The position numbers and the translations under genes were made by a program. Positions 35,108-44,458 of a stretch of DNA of 64,000 nt are shown here, piece after piece (position 1 is the stretch's first letter; each line of letters opens with the position of its first letter). Under the pieces are notes generated by a model. It ran no database searches. It was given only the letters and a program-made list of their open reading frames with translations, and was not told where the DNA came from. The DNA lies in the NCBI RefSeq assembly GCF_029626105.1, contig NZ_JARUBH010000009.1, positions 1,736,001 through 1,800,000 on the forward strand. Direction: 5' to 3'. The stretch comes from Solwaraspora sp. WMMD792. Lineage in GTDB: Bacteria > Actinomycetota > Actinomycetes > Mycobacteriales > Micromonosporaceae.

Positions 35108-36031
35108 CTACCAGACCGGGAACAGGCCGGGACCGCCGCCCTTGGCGGAGCGGACCAGCGGGGTGGTGAAGTCCGGCACGTACAGGAAGCAGCGGACCCG
35201 CAGGTCGCCTTCCCACACCGAAGGGTTCCCCGTCCGGAACCAGAACGTGGCCACCCGGTAGGGCAGGTCCTCGTCGACCGGCAGGTCCGCGTAGTCGGCG
35301 ATCATCCGCAGGCAGCGCTCCTGAATCGCCTCGTCCCCGGGCCAGCCGCCGGGCAGGGCGCCGCCGTCGAACGCGCCGACGAACTCGCCGTGGTGCGGCC
35401 GGTCGCAGTCGACCGGCTCCAGCTCTTCGAGGTGGTCGTCGCCCCACCGCACGTCGTGGCAGCCCAGCCGCAGCGCGCCACCGTCGGCCAGCGTGCCACG
35501 CAGACTTCCGGTCCGGGGCAGCACCTTGCCCCGGAACACACTGCTGATCTCGGTGAGGTCGCAGCGGAACCAGCGGGCCCCGGCGCGCCAGGCCGCCTGC
35601 GGCGGCACCAGCACGGTCATGTCGAGCAGGCCGTGCTGCCAGATGTCGCCGAGGAACTCGGCGGCCCGGGCATCGCACTCGACGCGGGCCGTCTCGCGGG
35701 CCGGGACATTGCCCACCGGGGCGGTCGTCCGTTGCGCGTCGGCACCGGTGAAGGTGCCGACGTGGGCCGTCTCGACCAGGTGCAACTCGTCGCAGTCGAC
35801 CGGACGGTAGTGCTTGCCGCTGCCCGAGGCAGCCTCGGCGCGGTGGCAGGTGCCGGCCTGCGGGACGAAGACGGTCGGCTCGTCGAACCCGGCCCAACCG
35901 TCGGTGAGGGTGCCGTCGGTCCCCGGCGGCGGTGCCGCACAGCCGGCCGTCACGGCCAGCGACGCGGCGGCCAGCAGCGCGACCATCCTGGCCGGTAAAG
36001 GCTGCCAGATCATTGGAATCTGCCGCTTCAC
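35108..36031 (-). CDS. Septum-formation family lipoprotein (copy 2)
   Basis: Starts at GTG 36031, overlapping the stop of the copy upstream as GTGA (an ATG six codons further is possible). The 307-residue product has a lipoprotein signal (LLAAASLAVTAGC, lipobox Cys) and two repeats of a Cys-rich septum-formation domain (YRPVDCDELHLVETAHVGTF; ELEPVDCDRPHHGEFVGAF), each with the C-D-xxH pattern. It is anchored outside the membrane. Members of this family are thought to assist septum formation in actinobacteria, from limited genetic evidence. It is a paralogue of the preceding gene. Confidence 0.85.
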   Translation of the reverse strand: MKRQIPMIWQPLPARMVALLAAASLAVTAGCAAPPPGTDGTLTDGWAGFDEPTVFVPQAGTCHRAEAASGSGKHYRPVDCDELHLVETAHVGTFTGADAQRTTAPVGNVPARETARVECDARAAEFLGDIWQHGLLDMTVLVPPQAAWRAGARWFRCDLTEISSVFRGKVLPRTGSLRGTLADGGALRLGCHDVRWGDDHLEELEPVDCDRPHHGEFVGAFDGGALPGGWPGDEAIQERCLRMIADYADLPVDEDLPYRVATFWFRTGNPSVWEGDLRVRCFLYVPDFTTPLVRSAKGGGPGLFPVW

Positions 36032-36954
36032 CGGTACTGGATGGGCAGGGCGCGCGAGCCGCCGTCGCGCACCGAACCGGTCAACAGCGGGTCGGCCCGC
36101 CAGGCGAAGCAGCGGATCGTCCTGTCGCCCTCCGCCCAGTCCAGGACGTCGGAGTAGGTGTAGATGGTGCCCACCCGGTACTGCAGGTCGCCGTTGTTCG
36201 GCACCTTCGCGTAGTCGGCCACCACTTTGCGGCACCGGGTGTGAACCCGATCGTCGTTCAACTCCACCTCGTCGTACCCCAGTTTGTCTTCCACGTAGGT
36301 GCCGGCGAACTCGGCCTGGTGTGGGGAGTCACAGTCCAGCGGCTCGGTCAGCGGCTCGTCGTCGACACCGACCGCCGCCGAGTCGTAGCAGGTCAGGCGC
36401 AGTGGATGACCGGGTACGTCGAGCGCACCCGCGATGGTGCCGTACCAGAGGATGAGCGGTCCGCCGGGACTGTCGACGACGCCGACGTCGCACCCGAACC
36501 AGCGGGCCCCGCCGGTCCAGGCGGCGTCGGAGGGCATCACGACCGTCATCCGCAGCCGGGCGGTCTGCCAGGGACCGCCGAGAAACTTGTTCACCCGTCG
36601 GTCGCACTCGGCCCTGGCGGCCCGCCGGGCCGGAATCAGACCGTCCGCCGCGCCGTCCTCGTCGAATGGCACCGCCGGCTCGTCGCCGAGCGTTCCGACG
36701 TGCACGGTCTCCATCAGATGGACCTGGACGCAGCCGACCGGGCGGTAGCTCTCCCAATCGATGACGCGCCGCTCGCCGTCGTGACAACTGCCGGCCTCGG
36801 GTGCGAAGTGGACGGCTTCGTCGAAGGCGGCCCAGCCGTCGACCAGATCCCCGTCCACGCCCGGCGACAGCGGCACACAGCCGGCCGTCGTGGTCAGTGA
36901 CGCGGCGGTCAGCAGCGCTGCCAGCCCTGCCCGGACACCCCACCGTCGGACCAT
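36028..36954 (-). CDS. Septum-formation family lipoprotein (copy 1)
   Basis: I choose the ATG at 36954 (MVRRWGVRAG) because GGGGAGG precedes it; a TTG ten codons upstream is weaker. The 308-residue lipoprotein has a lipobox ending in TTAGC and the same two Cys-rich halves as its neighbour (YRPVGCVQVHLMETVHVGTL; PLDCDSPHQAEFAGTY). The two proteins align over their full length, though clearly diverged, so they come from an old tandem duplication. They are coupled by a GTGA overlap. Confidence 0.85.
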   Translation of the reverse strand: MVRRWGVRAGLAALLTAASLTTTAGCVPLSPGVDGDLVDGWAAFDEAVHFAPEAGSCHDGERRVIDWESYRPVGCVQVHLMETVHVGTLGDEPAVPFDEDGAADGLIPARRAARAECDRRVNKFLGGPWQTARLRMTVVMPSDAAWTGGARWFGCDVGVVDSPGGPLILWYGTIAGALDVPGHPLRLTCYDSAAVGVDDEPLTEPLDCDSPHQAEFAGTYVEDKLGYDEVELNDDRVHTRCRKVVADYAKVPNNGDLQYRVGTIYTYSDVLDWAEGDRTIRCFAWRADPLLTGSVRDGGSRALPIQYR

Positions 36955-37075
36955 GATCCCGCTGCCTCCCCGTTGTCCACTCAAGCCGACGAGGGTACGA
37001 CACCGGGCCGGCCACGGACCGGCCGGGCCCGCGCGTCAGCCGTCCATCAAGGTCTGGAACGACGACGGGCGCCGT

Positions 37076-38098
37076 TCAGCGGTCCCGATGGGCGGCCAGG
37101 TCGGCGAACTGGGCGAGCGCCGTACCCGCGTCGGCTTCGGGCCGGGCCGTCGCCAGCCGGTCGAGCGCCGCCGCCCGGTGCCGGTCCGCCTCCCGCCTCG
37201 CCCAGTCCCGGCCGCCGGCCTGCTCGACGAGCAGCGCGGCCCGGGCCACCTGCCCGTCGGTGAGCGCGCCCGGTATCGCGTAGAGCGAGGTCAGCTCGGC
37301 ACCGGCCGGCGTGCCGCTGCCCATCGCGAACACCACCGGCAGTGACTTCTTGCGCTGCCGCAGGTCGGCGCCGACCGGTTTGCGGGTCACCGCCGGGTCG
37401 CCCCAGATGCCGAGCAGATCGTCCACCAGCTGGAACGCCATCCCCAGGTGGTGGCCGTACCCTTTCAGTCCGTCGACCCGGTCCGGGTCGGCGCCGCCGC
37501 TGATCGCGCCGACCGCGCAGGCGGCACCGATCAGCGACGCCGTCTTGCCGGCCGCCATCGCCAGGCAGGCGTCCAACCCCACGGCGGTACGCGACTCGAA
37601 CGCCACGTCGGCGCTCTGCCCGGCCACCAGCTCCAGCAGCACCTGGCACAGCTCGGCGGCGGCTGGGGCGGCCTGCCCGCGTACCGTGTCGAAGGCCAGC
37701 GCGAGCAGCGCGTCACCGGCCAGGATGGCCTGCGCGTCGCCGAACGCGGCCCCGGCGGTGGGCCGGCCACGCCGGGTCCGGTCGCCGTCCATCACGTCGT
37801 CGTGCAGCAGGGTGAAGTTGTGCACCAGCTCCACCGCGACCGCCGCCGGCACCGCCCGGTCCGCCGGGGCACCGACCGCCTCGGCACCGGCCAGTGCCAG
37901 GCCGCCGCGCAGCCCCTTGCCCCAGCCGGCGTCGGCCGGGCTGCCGTCGGCGGCGTACCAGCCGAAGTGGTAGCCGGCGACGGTGTGGATCGGGTCGGCG
38001 AGCCGGTCGACGGCGCGGCGCAGCTGCGGCCCGATCAACGTCCGCGCCGCCGCCAGCCGTGCCCAGGCGTCGCGTTGTGCGGTGGTCGCGGCGGTCAA
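37076..38098 (-). CDS. Trans-polyprenyl diphosphate synthase of the terpenoid operon
   Basis: Starts at TTG 38098, overlapping the terpene synthase stop as TTGA. The 340-residue enzyme shows the first Asp-rich motif NFTLLHDDVMDGDRTRRGRPT and the second as FQLVDDLLGIWGDP, with the catalytic Lys/Arg residues around GKTASLIG and DLRQRKKSLPV. It condenses isopentenyl diphosphate with allylic diphosphates. The residues just before the first Asp-rich motif (Phe-Thr-Leu-Leu-His) allow a C15-C20 product. It should supply farnesyl or geranylgeranyl diphosphate to the terpene synthase next to it. Confidence 0.93.
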   Translation of the reverse strand: MTAATTAQRDAWARLAAARTLIGPQLRRAVDRLADPIHTVAGYHFGWYAADGSPADAGWGKGLRGGLALAGAEAVGAPADRAVPAAVAVELVHNFTLLHDDVMDGDRTRRGRPTAGAAFGDAQAILAGDALLALAFDTVRGQAAPAAAELCQVLLELVAGQSADVAFESRTAVGLDACLAMAAGKTASLIGAACAVGAISGGADPDRVDGLKGYGHHLGMAFQLVDDLLGIWGDPAVTRKPVGADLRQRKKSLPVVFAMGSGTPAGAELTSLYAIPGALTDGQVARAALLVEQAGGRDWARREADRHRAAALDRLATARPEADAGTALAQFADLAAHRDR

Positions 38099-39153
38099 CC
38101 CTGGCTCCCGAGCAACGTGGCCTCCAGATACTCCGGTGGTGCCGGTTCGGTGGTCGTCTGCGTCGGCTGGTAGCGCTTTGTCCGGCTGGACCAGTCGACG
38201 TTGCCGCGCATCCAGCTGCGCATCCCGGCCAGGTACGGCTCCAGCACCGCCGCCCGGCCGGGGTAGGTTCGCCGCAGCTGCGCCTCCGCGGCCAGGTACA
38301 GGTCGGTCTCGGCGTCGATCGCCCGGGTCACCCGGTGCACCGCCGCGTCGCGGTCCAGCCCATGGTGGTAGCCGACGATGTACGCCAGGTTGTGCACCTC
38401 GCCGAGGGCGCGTTCCTTGTCCAGTGAGTAGATGTCGTTGGTCCAGCAGACCACGTTGCAGGCGGCGTCGAGCGCGGTACGGAACGGCGCGCTGTCGTAC
38501 ACCTCGTCGGGCATGTCGATCCGTTCGACGACGTCGATGAAGTCCATGCAGACGTAGATCGCCCCGGTGTGCCGGCGCTTTTCGATGTAGGTGGCCTCGT
38601 CCGGCACGGTGCCGGACAGCCGGTTGCCGGCCTCCCAGGTGGCGGCGGTGGTCAGGCACTGCTCCAGGTGCCGCACGAACAGTCGCCGCCAGCGCGCGGT
38701 GGCGTCCGGCGCGGTACGCCGCCACAGGTCGGCCAGCGACGACACCGCCCGGGGCAGGTCCCGGCGTGCCGTGTCGGCGGCGCCGAAGTCGTCGGCGGAC
38801 AGCACCCGCCGCATCGCGGCCATCACCTCGGCGAGGTGCTGCGGGCTGCGTCCGTCGGCGCCGTCGTCCAACTGGTCGTCGACCAGGAACAGCCAGGCGA
38901 ACCAGTCGGCCATCAGCTCGGCGTGCGCCGGGTCGGCGGTCGGGTAGACCATCGACGCGAACCAGCCGAAGTCGGCGTGGTCGAATCGGGCGCGGGCCTG
39001 CTCACGCAGCACGAGTCCGGTGTCGCGTACCCAGCCGGTCAGGTGCGCGCGGGCCCGTTCGACGTGCGGGTTGAGCTGGTAGGGGAAGCGGTCGAGGGTC
39101 CGCTGGACCGGGTCGAGGGTCAGGTGGCTGGCCGTGTCGTCCGTGAAGGTCAC
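38095..39153 (-). CDS. Class I terpene synthase
   Basis: Starts at GTG 39153, overlapping the P450 stop as GTGA. The 352-residue cyclase has the metal-binding motif FLVDDQLDDGAD (~residue 90) and the NSE triad NDIYSLDKERALGE (~230), the typical bacterial form NDxxSxxxE. The effector Arg is ~46 residues upstream of the triad (RRHTGAIY region), and the C-terminal RTKRYQ pair is present. All residues needed to ionise a C15 or C20 diphosphate are there. Product unknown. It sits between two P450 genes and a prenyl synthase in one operon, so the hydrocarbon is probably oxidised further. Confidence 0.93.
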   Translation of the reverse strand: MTFTDDTASHLTLDPVQRTLDRFPYQLNPHVERARAHLTGWVRDTGLVLREQARARFDHADFGWFASMVYPTADPAHAELMADWFAWLFLVDDQLDDGADGRSPQHLAEVMAAMRRVLSADDFGAADTARRDLPRAVSSLADLWRRTAPDATARWRRLFVRHLEQCLTTAATWEAGNRLSGTVPDEATYIEKRRHTGAIYVCMDFIDVVERIDMPDEVYDSAPFRTALDAACNVVCWTNDIYSLDKERALGEVHNLAYIVGYHHGLDRDAAVHRVTRAIDAETDLYLAAEAQLRRTYPGRAAVLEPYLAGMRSWMRGNVDWSSRTKRYQPTQTTTEPAPPEYLEATLLGSQG

Positions 39154-40541
39154 CGGTACTCCAGGTTGAGGTGGACCCCGCCCTTGGGGTGCAGGGTGAT
39201 CAGCGCCTCCGGCCGCACCTCGGGTGCGGCCGGAGGCAGTACGAGCCGGTGCCGGCGGGCCACCGTGGCCAGCACCAGGACCAGCTCGGACAGCGCGAAG
39301 TGTTTGCCGATGCAGACCCGGTGGCCGCTGCCGAACGGCACGTAGACGTGCTTCGGGCGGCGCGCCACCTGCTCCGGGGTGAACCGCTCCGGGTCGAAGC
39401 GTTCCGGGTCGTCCCAGAAGTCGGGGTGCCGGTGCAGCAGGTAGCTGTTGATCAGCATGTTGGTACCGGCTGGCACCCGGTAGCCGTCGATCACGTCGGC
39501 TGAGCTGGCCCGGCGCATGAACTGGTACGCCGGCGAGTAGATGCGCAGCGTCTCGTCGGCGACCATCCGGGTGTACGGCAGCCGGGGCAGGTCCTCGAAG
39601 GTCGGCGTCCGCCCGGCGAGCACCGAGTCGACCTCGGCGTGCAGCTTCGCCTCCACCTCGGGGTGCCGGGCGAGCAGGTAGAACGCCCAGGACAGGGTGT
39701 TGGTGGTGGTCTCGTAGGCGCCGATGCAGATGTTGAGCACCTCGTGGTGCAGCTGCTCCAGGTCCATCCGCTGGCCGTCGGTCTCGTCGACGGTGTGCAG
39801 CAGCAGGGTGAGCAGGTCGGTCTCTTCGCCGGTGGGCACCTCCTCGTGCAGCCGGCGGTTGATGAAGGTCGACACGAAGGTGTCCATGTCGGCGATCGCG
39901 GCCCGCAGCCGGCGGTGCCGGGGGGTCGGCACGCTCAGCGGCGGGAACGGGAACCGGAAGAACGCGCCGAGGATCGCGTTGGCCTCGCCGAATGCCCGTT
40001 CGAAGGCCTGCGCGATGTCGCCGACCTGCGCGCTGAACAGCGACCGGTTGACGATTCGCAGGGCGAGCTGGCCGATCTCGTCGGTGACGTCCAGGGTGCC
40101 GCCCCGGCCGTAATTCCGTTCCCACCGGACGAGCATTTGTTCGGCCTCGTCGGTCATGTTTCGGGTGAAAGAGCTGACCGTACGGGGTGTGAAGTGCGGC
40201 GCCATCATCCGCCGTTGCCGTCGCCACAGATCCATGTCCGGGTTGGCGATGAGACCTTTGCGTAGCACCGGCCGGACGACCTTGAACAGGACGGCGTTCT
40301 TGTCGTACTTCTCGCCCTCGTCGACCAGCACGTGACGGATGTAGTCGGGATGGTTGACCAGCACCATCGGGATGCCCAGCGGACGGAACCGGAAAATGTC
40401 GCCGTAGCGATCGACGCCCCGGCTGAGGAAGGCGAGCTGGTCGCGTTTGAAGGCCAGGGTGCCGCCGACGCCGCTGCCCGGCGTGACGGTGGGAATCTCC
40501 CGGGTGCCGCCCGGGGCGCGGCTGCGTACCTGCGGGGACAT
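39150..40541 (-). CDS. Cytochrome P450 of the terpenoid operon (second)
   Basis: I use the ATG at 40541 (GAGAAGAG precedes it); an ATG six codons upstream is possible. The 463-residue P450 has the I-helix ICIGAYETTTNTL, the K-helix ETLR, and the haem loop FGSGHRVCIGK with the Cys ligand. The length and the sequence around RRASSADVIDGYRVPAGT are like CYP families that accept terpenes and fatty acids (CYP102/CYP110-like grade). It has no membrane anchor, so ferredoxin partners must come from elsewhere. Probably oxidises the terpene made by the neighbouring cyclase. Confidence 0.93.
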   Translation of the reverse strand: MSPQVRSRAPGGTREIPTVTPGSGVGGTLAFKRDQLAFLSRGVDRYGDIFRFRPLGIPMVLVNHPDYIRHVLVDEGEKYDKNAVLFKVVRPVLRKGLIANPDMDLWRRQRRMMAPHFTPRTVSSFTRNMTDEAEQMLVRWERNYGRGGTLDVTDEIGQLALRIVNRSLFSAQVGDIAQAFERAFGEANAILGAFFRFPFPPLSVPTPRHRRLRAAIADMDTFVSTFINRRLHEEVPTGEETDLLTLLLHTVDETDGQRMDLEQLHHEVLNICIGAYETTTNTLSWAFYLLARHPEVEAKLHAEVDSVLAGRTPTFEDLPRLPYTRMVADETLRIYSPAYQFMRRASSADVIDGYRVPAGTNMLINSYLLHRHPDFWDDPERFDPERFTPEQVARRPKHVYVPFGSGHRVCIGKHFALSELVLVLATVARRHRLVLPPAAPEVRPEALITLHPKGGVHLNLEYR

Positions 40542-40617
40542 GCTCTTCTCACTTTCCACGAATCGACGCGACGGACAGGTCAGCGGCGGTGCCGGGCGGG
40601 GGCGGCGGTGGTGCAGG

Positions 40618-42015
40618 TCATCGGCGGTGCAGTCGGAGCCGCATGCCGCCGGCGGGGTGCAGCGTGACCAGCGGTGCGAAGCCGACCGGCGGCGCGTCCT
40701 CGGGCAGGCTGACGGCGAACGTCTGGGCGAGCATCACCGTGATCAGGTGCAGTTCCGTACGGGCGAAGTGCTTGCCGATGCAGTGCCGCGGGCCGCTGCC
40801 GAACGGCTGGTAGGCGTGCCGGGGCCGGGCGGCGACCGCCGCCGGGGTGAACCGGTCGGGGTCGAAGCGGTCCGGGTCGGGCCAGAAGTCCGGGTGCCGG
40901 TGCAGCAGGAACAGGTTCATCAGCACCTCGGTGCCCTGCGGGATGTGGTAGCCGCCGATCACGTCGTCGGTGACCGCCCGCCGCATCGTCTGCCAGGCGG
41001 GGGTGAACAGCCGCAGCGTCTCGTCGATGACCATCCGGGTGTACGCCAGCCGGGGCAGGTCGTCGAAGGTCGGCACCCGTCCGTCGAGGACGGTGTCCAC
41101 CTCGTCGTGCACCCGTTGCTGCACCTGCGGGTGGCGGGCCAACTGGTAGTACACCCAGGAGATCGAGTTGCTGGTGGTCTCGTACCCGGCGATGATCATC
41201 GCCAGGATCTCGTTGGAGAGCTGCTGCGGGGTGAGCCCGGAGCCGGTGACCGGGTCGACCGCGTGTCGCAGCAGGCTGAACAGGTCCCGGTGGTCGCCGT
41301 CGGGCTCGTGCTGGCGGGTTTCGATCAGGTAGCGGACGAAGCCGTCCAGATCCCGGGTCAGTGCCCGGATCCGGTTGCGGGACGGGGTTCGCCAGCTCAG
41401 CGGCGGGAAGGGGAACCGGAGGAAGTCGCCGAGCCGGCGGTTGACCTCCAGGAAGTCGCGTTCGAACTGGTGGCTGCGCTCGTCGGGCTCGACGCCGAAC
41501 AGCGACCGCAGGACGATCTTCAGAGCCAGGTCGGTGAGTGGTCCGACGACGTCGACCGGCGCACCGGAGGCGGCCTCCGGGGCCCATCGGTGGATCATGT
41601 CCGCGGTCAGGCCGGTCATGTTCGGGGCGAACCTGGCCACGCTGGCGTTGTTGAACGTCGGCTGCATCAGCCGGCGGTTGCGCTGCCAGGTCTCGTCGCC
41701 CCGGTTGCCGATCAGCCCTTCCCGCAGGACCGCCCGGACCGTACGCCAGAGGAAGTTTTCCTTGTCGTAGTTGGCGTGCTTGTCGACCAGGACATGGTGG
41801 ATGTGCTCCGGGTTGGTGATAACTACCATCGGCATACCACCGAGACGTATCCTGAAGATGTCGCCGTGGTTACGGACCGCCTCCTGTAGAAATGCGAGCT
41901 GATCCCGGCGCATTGCCTGCATCCCGACGAGATTTTCCCGGAGGCCGAGCCGTGGAACTGGCCTCGAACTGCTGCGGGCAGCCGGATCTGCGTCGACGCG
42001 ACGCGGGTCGGTCAT
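40618..42015 (-). CDS. Cytochrome P450 of the terpenoid operon (first)
   Basis: ATG at 42015 follows AAGGTGG. The 465-residue enzyme has AMIIAGYETTSNSI (I-helix), ETLRLF (K-helix) and FGSGPRHCIGKHF (haem Cys). It is clearly a paralogue of the second P450, sharing the layout FPFPPLS, HRHPDFW and RFTP around the same positions. The two genes are 76 bases apart, probably in one transcript. Two similar P450s in series suggest two successive oxidations of the same terpene skeleton. Confidence 0.93.
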   Translation of the reverse strand: MTDPRRVDADPAARSSSRPVPRLGLRENLVGMQAMRRDQLAFLQEAVRNHGDIFRIRLGGMPMVVITNPEHIHHVLVDKHANYDKENFLWRTVRAVLREGLIGNRGDETWQRNRRLMQPTFNNASVARFAPNMTGLTADMIHRWAPEAASGAPVDVVGPLTDLALKIVLRSLFGVEPDERSHQFERDFLEVNRRLGDFLRFPFPPLSWRTPSRNRIRALTRDLDGFVRYLIETRQHEPDGDHRDLFSLLRHAVDPVTGSGLTPQQLSNEILAMIIAGYETTSNSISWVYYQLARHPQVQQRVHDEVDTVLDGRVPTFDDLPRLAYTRMVIDETLRLFTPAWQTMRRAVTDDVIGGYHIPQGTEVLMNLFLLHRHPDFWPDPDRFDPDRFTPAAVAARPRHAYQPFGSGPRHCIGKHFARTELHLITVMLAQTFAVSLPEDAPPVGFAPLVTLHPAGGMRLRLHRR

Positions 42016-42328
42016 GGCGGCCACCTTACCGAAGGTGCTGGCGTAGCTACAATCGGAAATTTTGCATTGCCGGGGGTGGATCTTGGAGCTATTCGGGCCG
42101 CCACCGGCCCCGTTGTGTGATGTCGGCAAAAGACAGTCAATAACGCATTCGTGCGGATTGTTGGGCCGGCGTACCCGTCTGCGTCGCCAGGTTGCCGACC
42201 CGGTGCCGACCGCCCGGCCGGCCGTCCGTCAGCAGGTCCGTCGGCGGATCCGGCCGTCGGGCCACCCTTCGGGCGGGCGATCGTCGTGGCGGGTGTGGAA
42301 CGCTTGCTCACGTTCGTAGACTGGCGCG
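42016..42328. promoter_or_regulatory. Divergent promoter region between the terpenoid operon and rpe
   Basis: The 313 bases contain no gene. The part 42040-42150 is AT-rich for this genome (AATTTTGCATTGCC, CAATAACGCATTC) and should hold the minus-strand promoter of the terpenoid operon. The part next to rpe is GC-rich and ends in TTCGTAGACTGGCG, where TAGACT may be the -10 of a short-leader rpe transcript. Confidence 0.35.
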
Positions 42329-43009
42329 GTGACCGCACCAGCGCCGCTCATCGCGCCCAGCATCCTGGCCGCCGACTTCTCCCGCCTGGCCGACGAGGCC
42401 CGCGCGGTCGAGGGGGCGGCGGACTGGCTGCACGTCGACGTGATGGACAACCACTTCGTGCCGAACCTGACTATCGGGTTGCCGGTGGTGCAGAGCCTGC
42501 TGCCGGCCACCTCACTGCCGTTCGACGTGCACCTGATGATCACCGACCCGCGCCGCTGGGCACCGGGCTACGCCGACGCTGGCGCGTACAACGTCACCTT
42601 CCATGCCGAGGCCTGCGACGACCCGGTGGCGCTGGCCAAGGAGCTGCGGTCGGCCGGGGCGAAGGCCGGCCTGGCGGTCGACCGGGACACCCCGGTGGAG
42701 GACTACCTGGAGCTGCTGCCCAGCTTCGACACGCTGCTGATCATGACGATCAAGGCCGGGTTCGGCGGCCAGCGGTTCATCCCCGAGATGCTGAACAAGG
42801 TCCGCGCGGCCCGCCGGCACGCCGCCAGCGGCCACCTGGAGCTGCGGATCGAGGTCGACGGCGGGATCGCCGCGGACACCATCGAGCAGGCCGCCGCCGC
42901 CGGCGCGGACGCGTTCGTCGCCGGCACCGCCGTGTACGGCGCCGAGGACCCCGCCGAGGCGGTCCGCAGACTGCGGCAGATCGCCGAGCGGACCGCGCCA
43001 CGGTGGTGA
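42329..43009 (+). CDS. rpe: Ribulose-phosphate 3-epimerase
   Basis: Starts at GTG 42329. The 226-residue TIM-barrel enzyme interconverts ribulose-5-phosphate and xylulose-5-phosphate in the pentose phosphate pathway. Motifs: [27 protein letters not shown] (metal His/Asp), [26 protein letters not shown] and VDGGI...GTAVYG (phosphate loop). The metal ligands are His-Asp-His-Asp, all visible. Its stop overlaps the start of the response-regulator gene (GTGA). Supply of ribulose-5-phosphate also serves the riboflavin operon downstream. Confidence 0.96.
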   Translation: MTAPAPLIAPSILAADFSRLADEARAVEGAADWLHVDVMDNHFVPNLTIGLPVVQSLLPATSLPFDVHLMITDPRRWAPGYADAGAYNVTFHAEACDDPVALAKELRSAGAKAGLAVDRDTPVEDYLELLPSFDTLLIMTIKAGFGGQRFIPEMLNKVRAARRHAASGHLELRIEVDGGIAADTIEQAAAAGADAFVAGTAVYGAEDPAEAVRRLRQIAERTAPRW

Positions 43010-43968
43010 GCCCGGAAGGGGCCGAGTCCCGGCCGGACCTGATCCTGGTCGTCGACGACGACGTCGACATCGCCCGGTTCGTCGAGGTCAACCTGCGGTT
43101 GCACGGCTTCGACGTGATGCTCGCCCACGACGGCCAGGAAGCACTGGAGATCATCGAACAGCACCGCCCCGACCTGGCCGTGGTCGACCTGATGATGCCC
43201 CGCATCGGCGGGCTGGACCTGACCCGGCGGCTGCGGGCCGACCCGATGACCGCGGCGCTGCCGATCATCATGCTGACCGCCAAGGGGATGACCGTCGACA
43301 AGGTCGTCGGGCTGACCGCCGGCGCCGACGACTACCTGGTCAAGCCCTTCGACACCTCGGAGCTGATCGCCCGGGTCAGCTCCACCCTGCGGCGCAACCG
43401 CGAGTACCGCGAGGTGTCCCCGTTGACCGGGCTGCCGGGCAACACCCGGGTCAGCCGGGAGATCACCGACCGGGTCCGCAGCGGTGCCGACTACGCCGTC
43501 GGCTACGTCGACATCGACCGGTTCAAGAGCGTCAACGACGTGTACGGCTTCGCCCGGGGCGACGAGTTCATTTCCGCGCTGGCCCGGTGCATGCACCGGG
43601 CGGTGGTGTCGATCGGGCTGCCGCCGGCGTTCCTCGGCCACATCGGCGGCGACGACTTCGTGGTGGTGTGCGCGCCCGAACAGGTACGGCCGATCATCGA
43701 GCAGGCGATCCTCGACTTCGAGAAGGCCGCCGACGAGCTGTACGACCCGTCCGACGCGCGGCGCGGTTACGTGGAGGTCAAGGACCGGCGCGGCAACCTG
43801 CAGAAGGCGGCCCTGGTCACTCTCTCGGTCGGGGTGGCGGTGTCGGCGGGCAGCCGCCGGTTCAGCGACCCCCGCGAGATCATCACGGTGGCCAACGAGA
43901 TGAAGTCGGTCGCCAAGAGCCAACCCGGCTCGTACATCGCGGTCGACCGTCGGCTGTCCACCAACTGA
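43006..43968 (+). CDS. Response regulator with degenerate GGDEF (GGDDF) domain
   Basis: Starts at GTG 43006, overlapping rpe as GTGA. Residues ~10-125 form a receiver domain: [14 protein letters not shown] (acidic pair), [12 protein letters not shown] (phospho-acceptor Asp), MLTAKG, and the Lys in YLVKPFDT. Residues ~140-315 form a GGDEF fold: [22 protein letters not shown], and the signature is [10 protein letters not shown] instead of GGDEF. The conserved metal Asp is kept, and Glu is replaced by Asp, so diguanylate cyclase activity is possible but uncertain. No histidine kinase gene is next to it. The coupling to rpe is unusual and may be only positional. Confidence 0.88.
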   Translation: MSPEGAESRPDLILVVDDDVDIARFVEVNLRLHGFDVMLAHDGQEALEIIEQHRPDLAVVDLMMPRIGGLDLTRRLRADPMTAALPIIMLTAKGMTVDKVVGLTAGADDYLVKPFDTSELIARVSSTLRRNREYREVSPLTGLPGNTRVSREITDRVRSGADYAVGYVDIDRFKSVNDVYGFARGDEFISALARCMHRAVVSIGLPPAFLGHIGGDDFVVVCAPEQVRPIIEQAILDFEKAADELYDPSDARRGYVEVKDRRGNLQKAALVTLSVGVAVSAGSRRFSDPREIITVANEMKSVAKSQPGSYIAVDRRLSTN

Positions 43969-44084
43969 CCTGCCCGAACGGGCCGACGACCGATCTTCTG
44001 TCGGGTATCCGACAGTTGTGAGGTCGGTCGCGTCCCTGGCGATGATCCCCGTGTGCCGTGTAACACTCGGAGAAGCACCCACCA

Positions 44085-44271
44085 CGCGCTGGCGGGACTC
44101 GGTGAAATTCCGAACCGGCGGTGATCCACGGCGCAAGCCGTGGCCAGCCCGCGACCCGGTCGTCGGAGACGACGCCCGGTGGATCCGGTGAGACTCCGGA
44201 GCCGACGGTTGGGCCAGACCGTGCCGACCTGGCACGGACCGGCCCAGACAGTCCGGATGGGAGACAGCGCG
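44085..44271 (+). promoter_or_regulatory. FMN riboswitch (RFN element)
   Basis: The conserved blocks appear in order: GGACTCGGTGAAATTCCGAACCG shortened here to ACTCGGTGAAATTCC, then CGGTGATCCACGG, AGCCCGCGA, GGATCCGGTGAGACTCCGG region, AGCCGACGG, and the closing CAGTCCGGATGGGAGACAGC. The P1 helix can pair CGCGCT (44085) with AGCGCG (44271). It lies ~190 bases upstream of ribD, and binding of FMN should reduce expression of the whole riboflavin operon, in actinobacteria most often at translation. Confidence 0.95.
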
Positions 44272-44458
44272 CGGAACGGACGCTCAGGTGTGGCGTGCCG
44301 ACCGGCACCGCCGTACCCGTGCAGCGCCCCGGGGCCGGTCCGTCGTGGCCGCGCGTCGAGGCGTTCCGCCGCCGCCATGCTGTCGCCGGCCGCCCCCACC
44401 GGGCCCGGCACCTCCCGCCCGCCGCGCACCCCGGCAGGCGAGGAGAAGAGAAACGGCC

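Noticed and set aside
44085-44271. Could the FMN riboswitch region be unusual?
   Set aside because: All conserved blocks are in the standard order in front of a standard riboflavin operon; it is a well-known arrangement.
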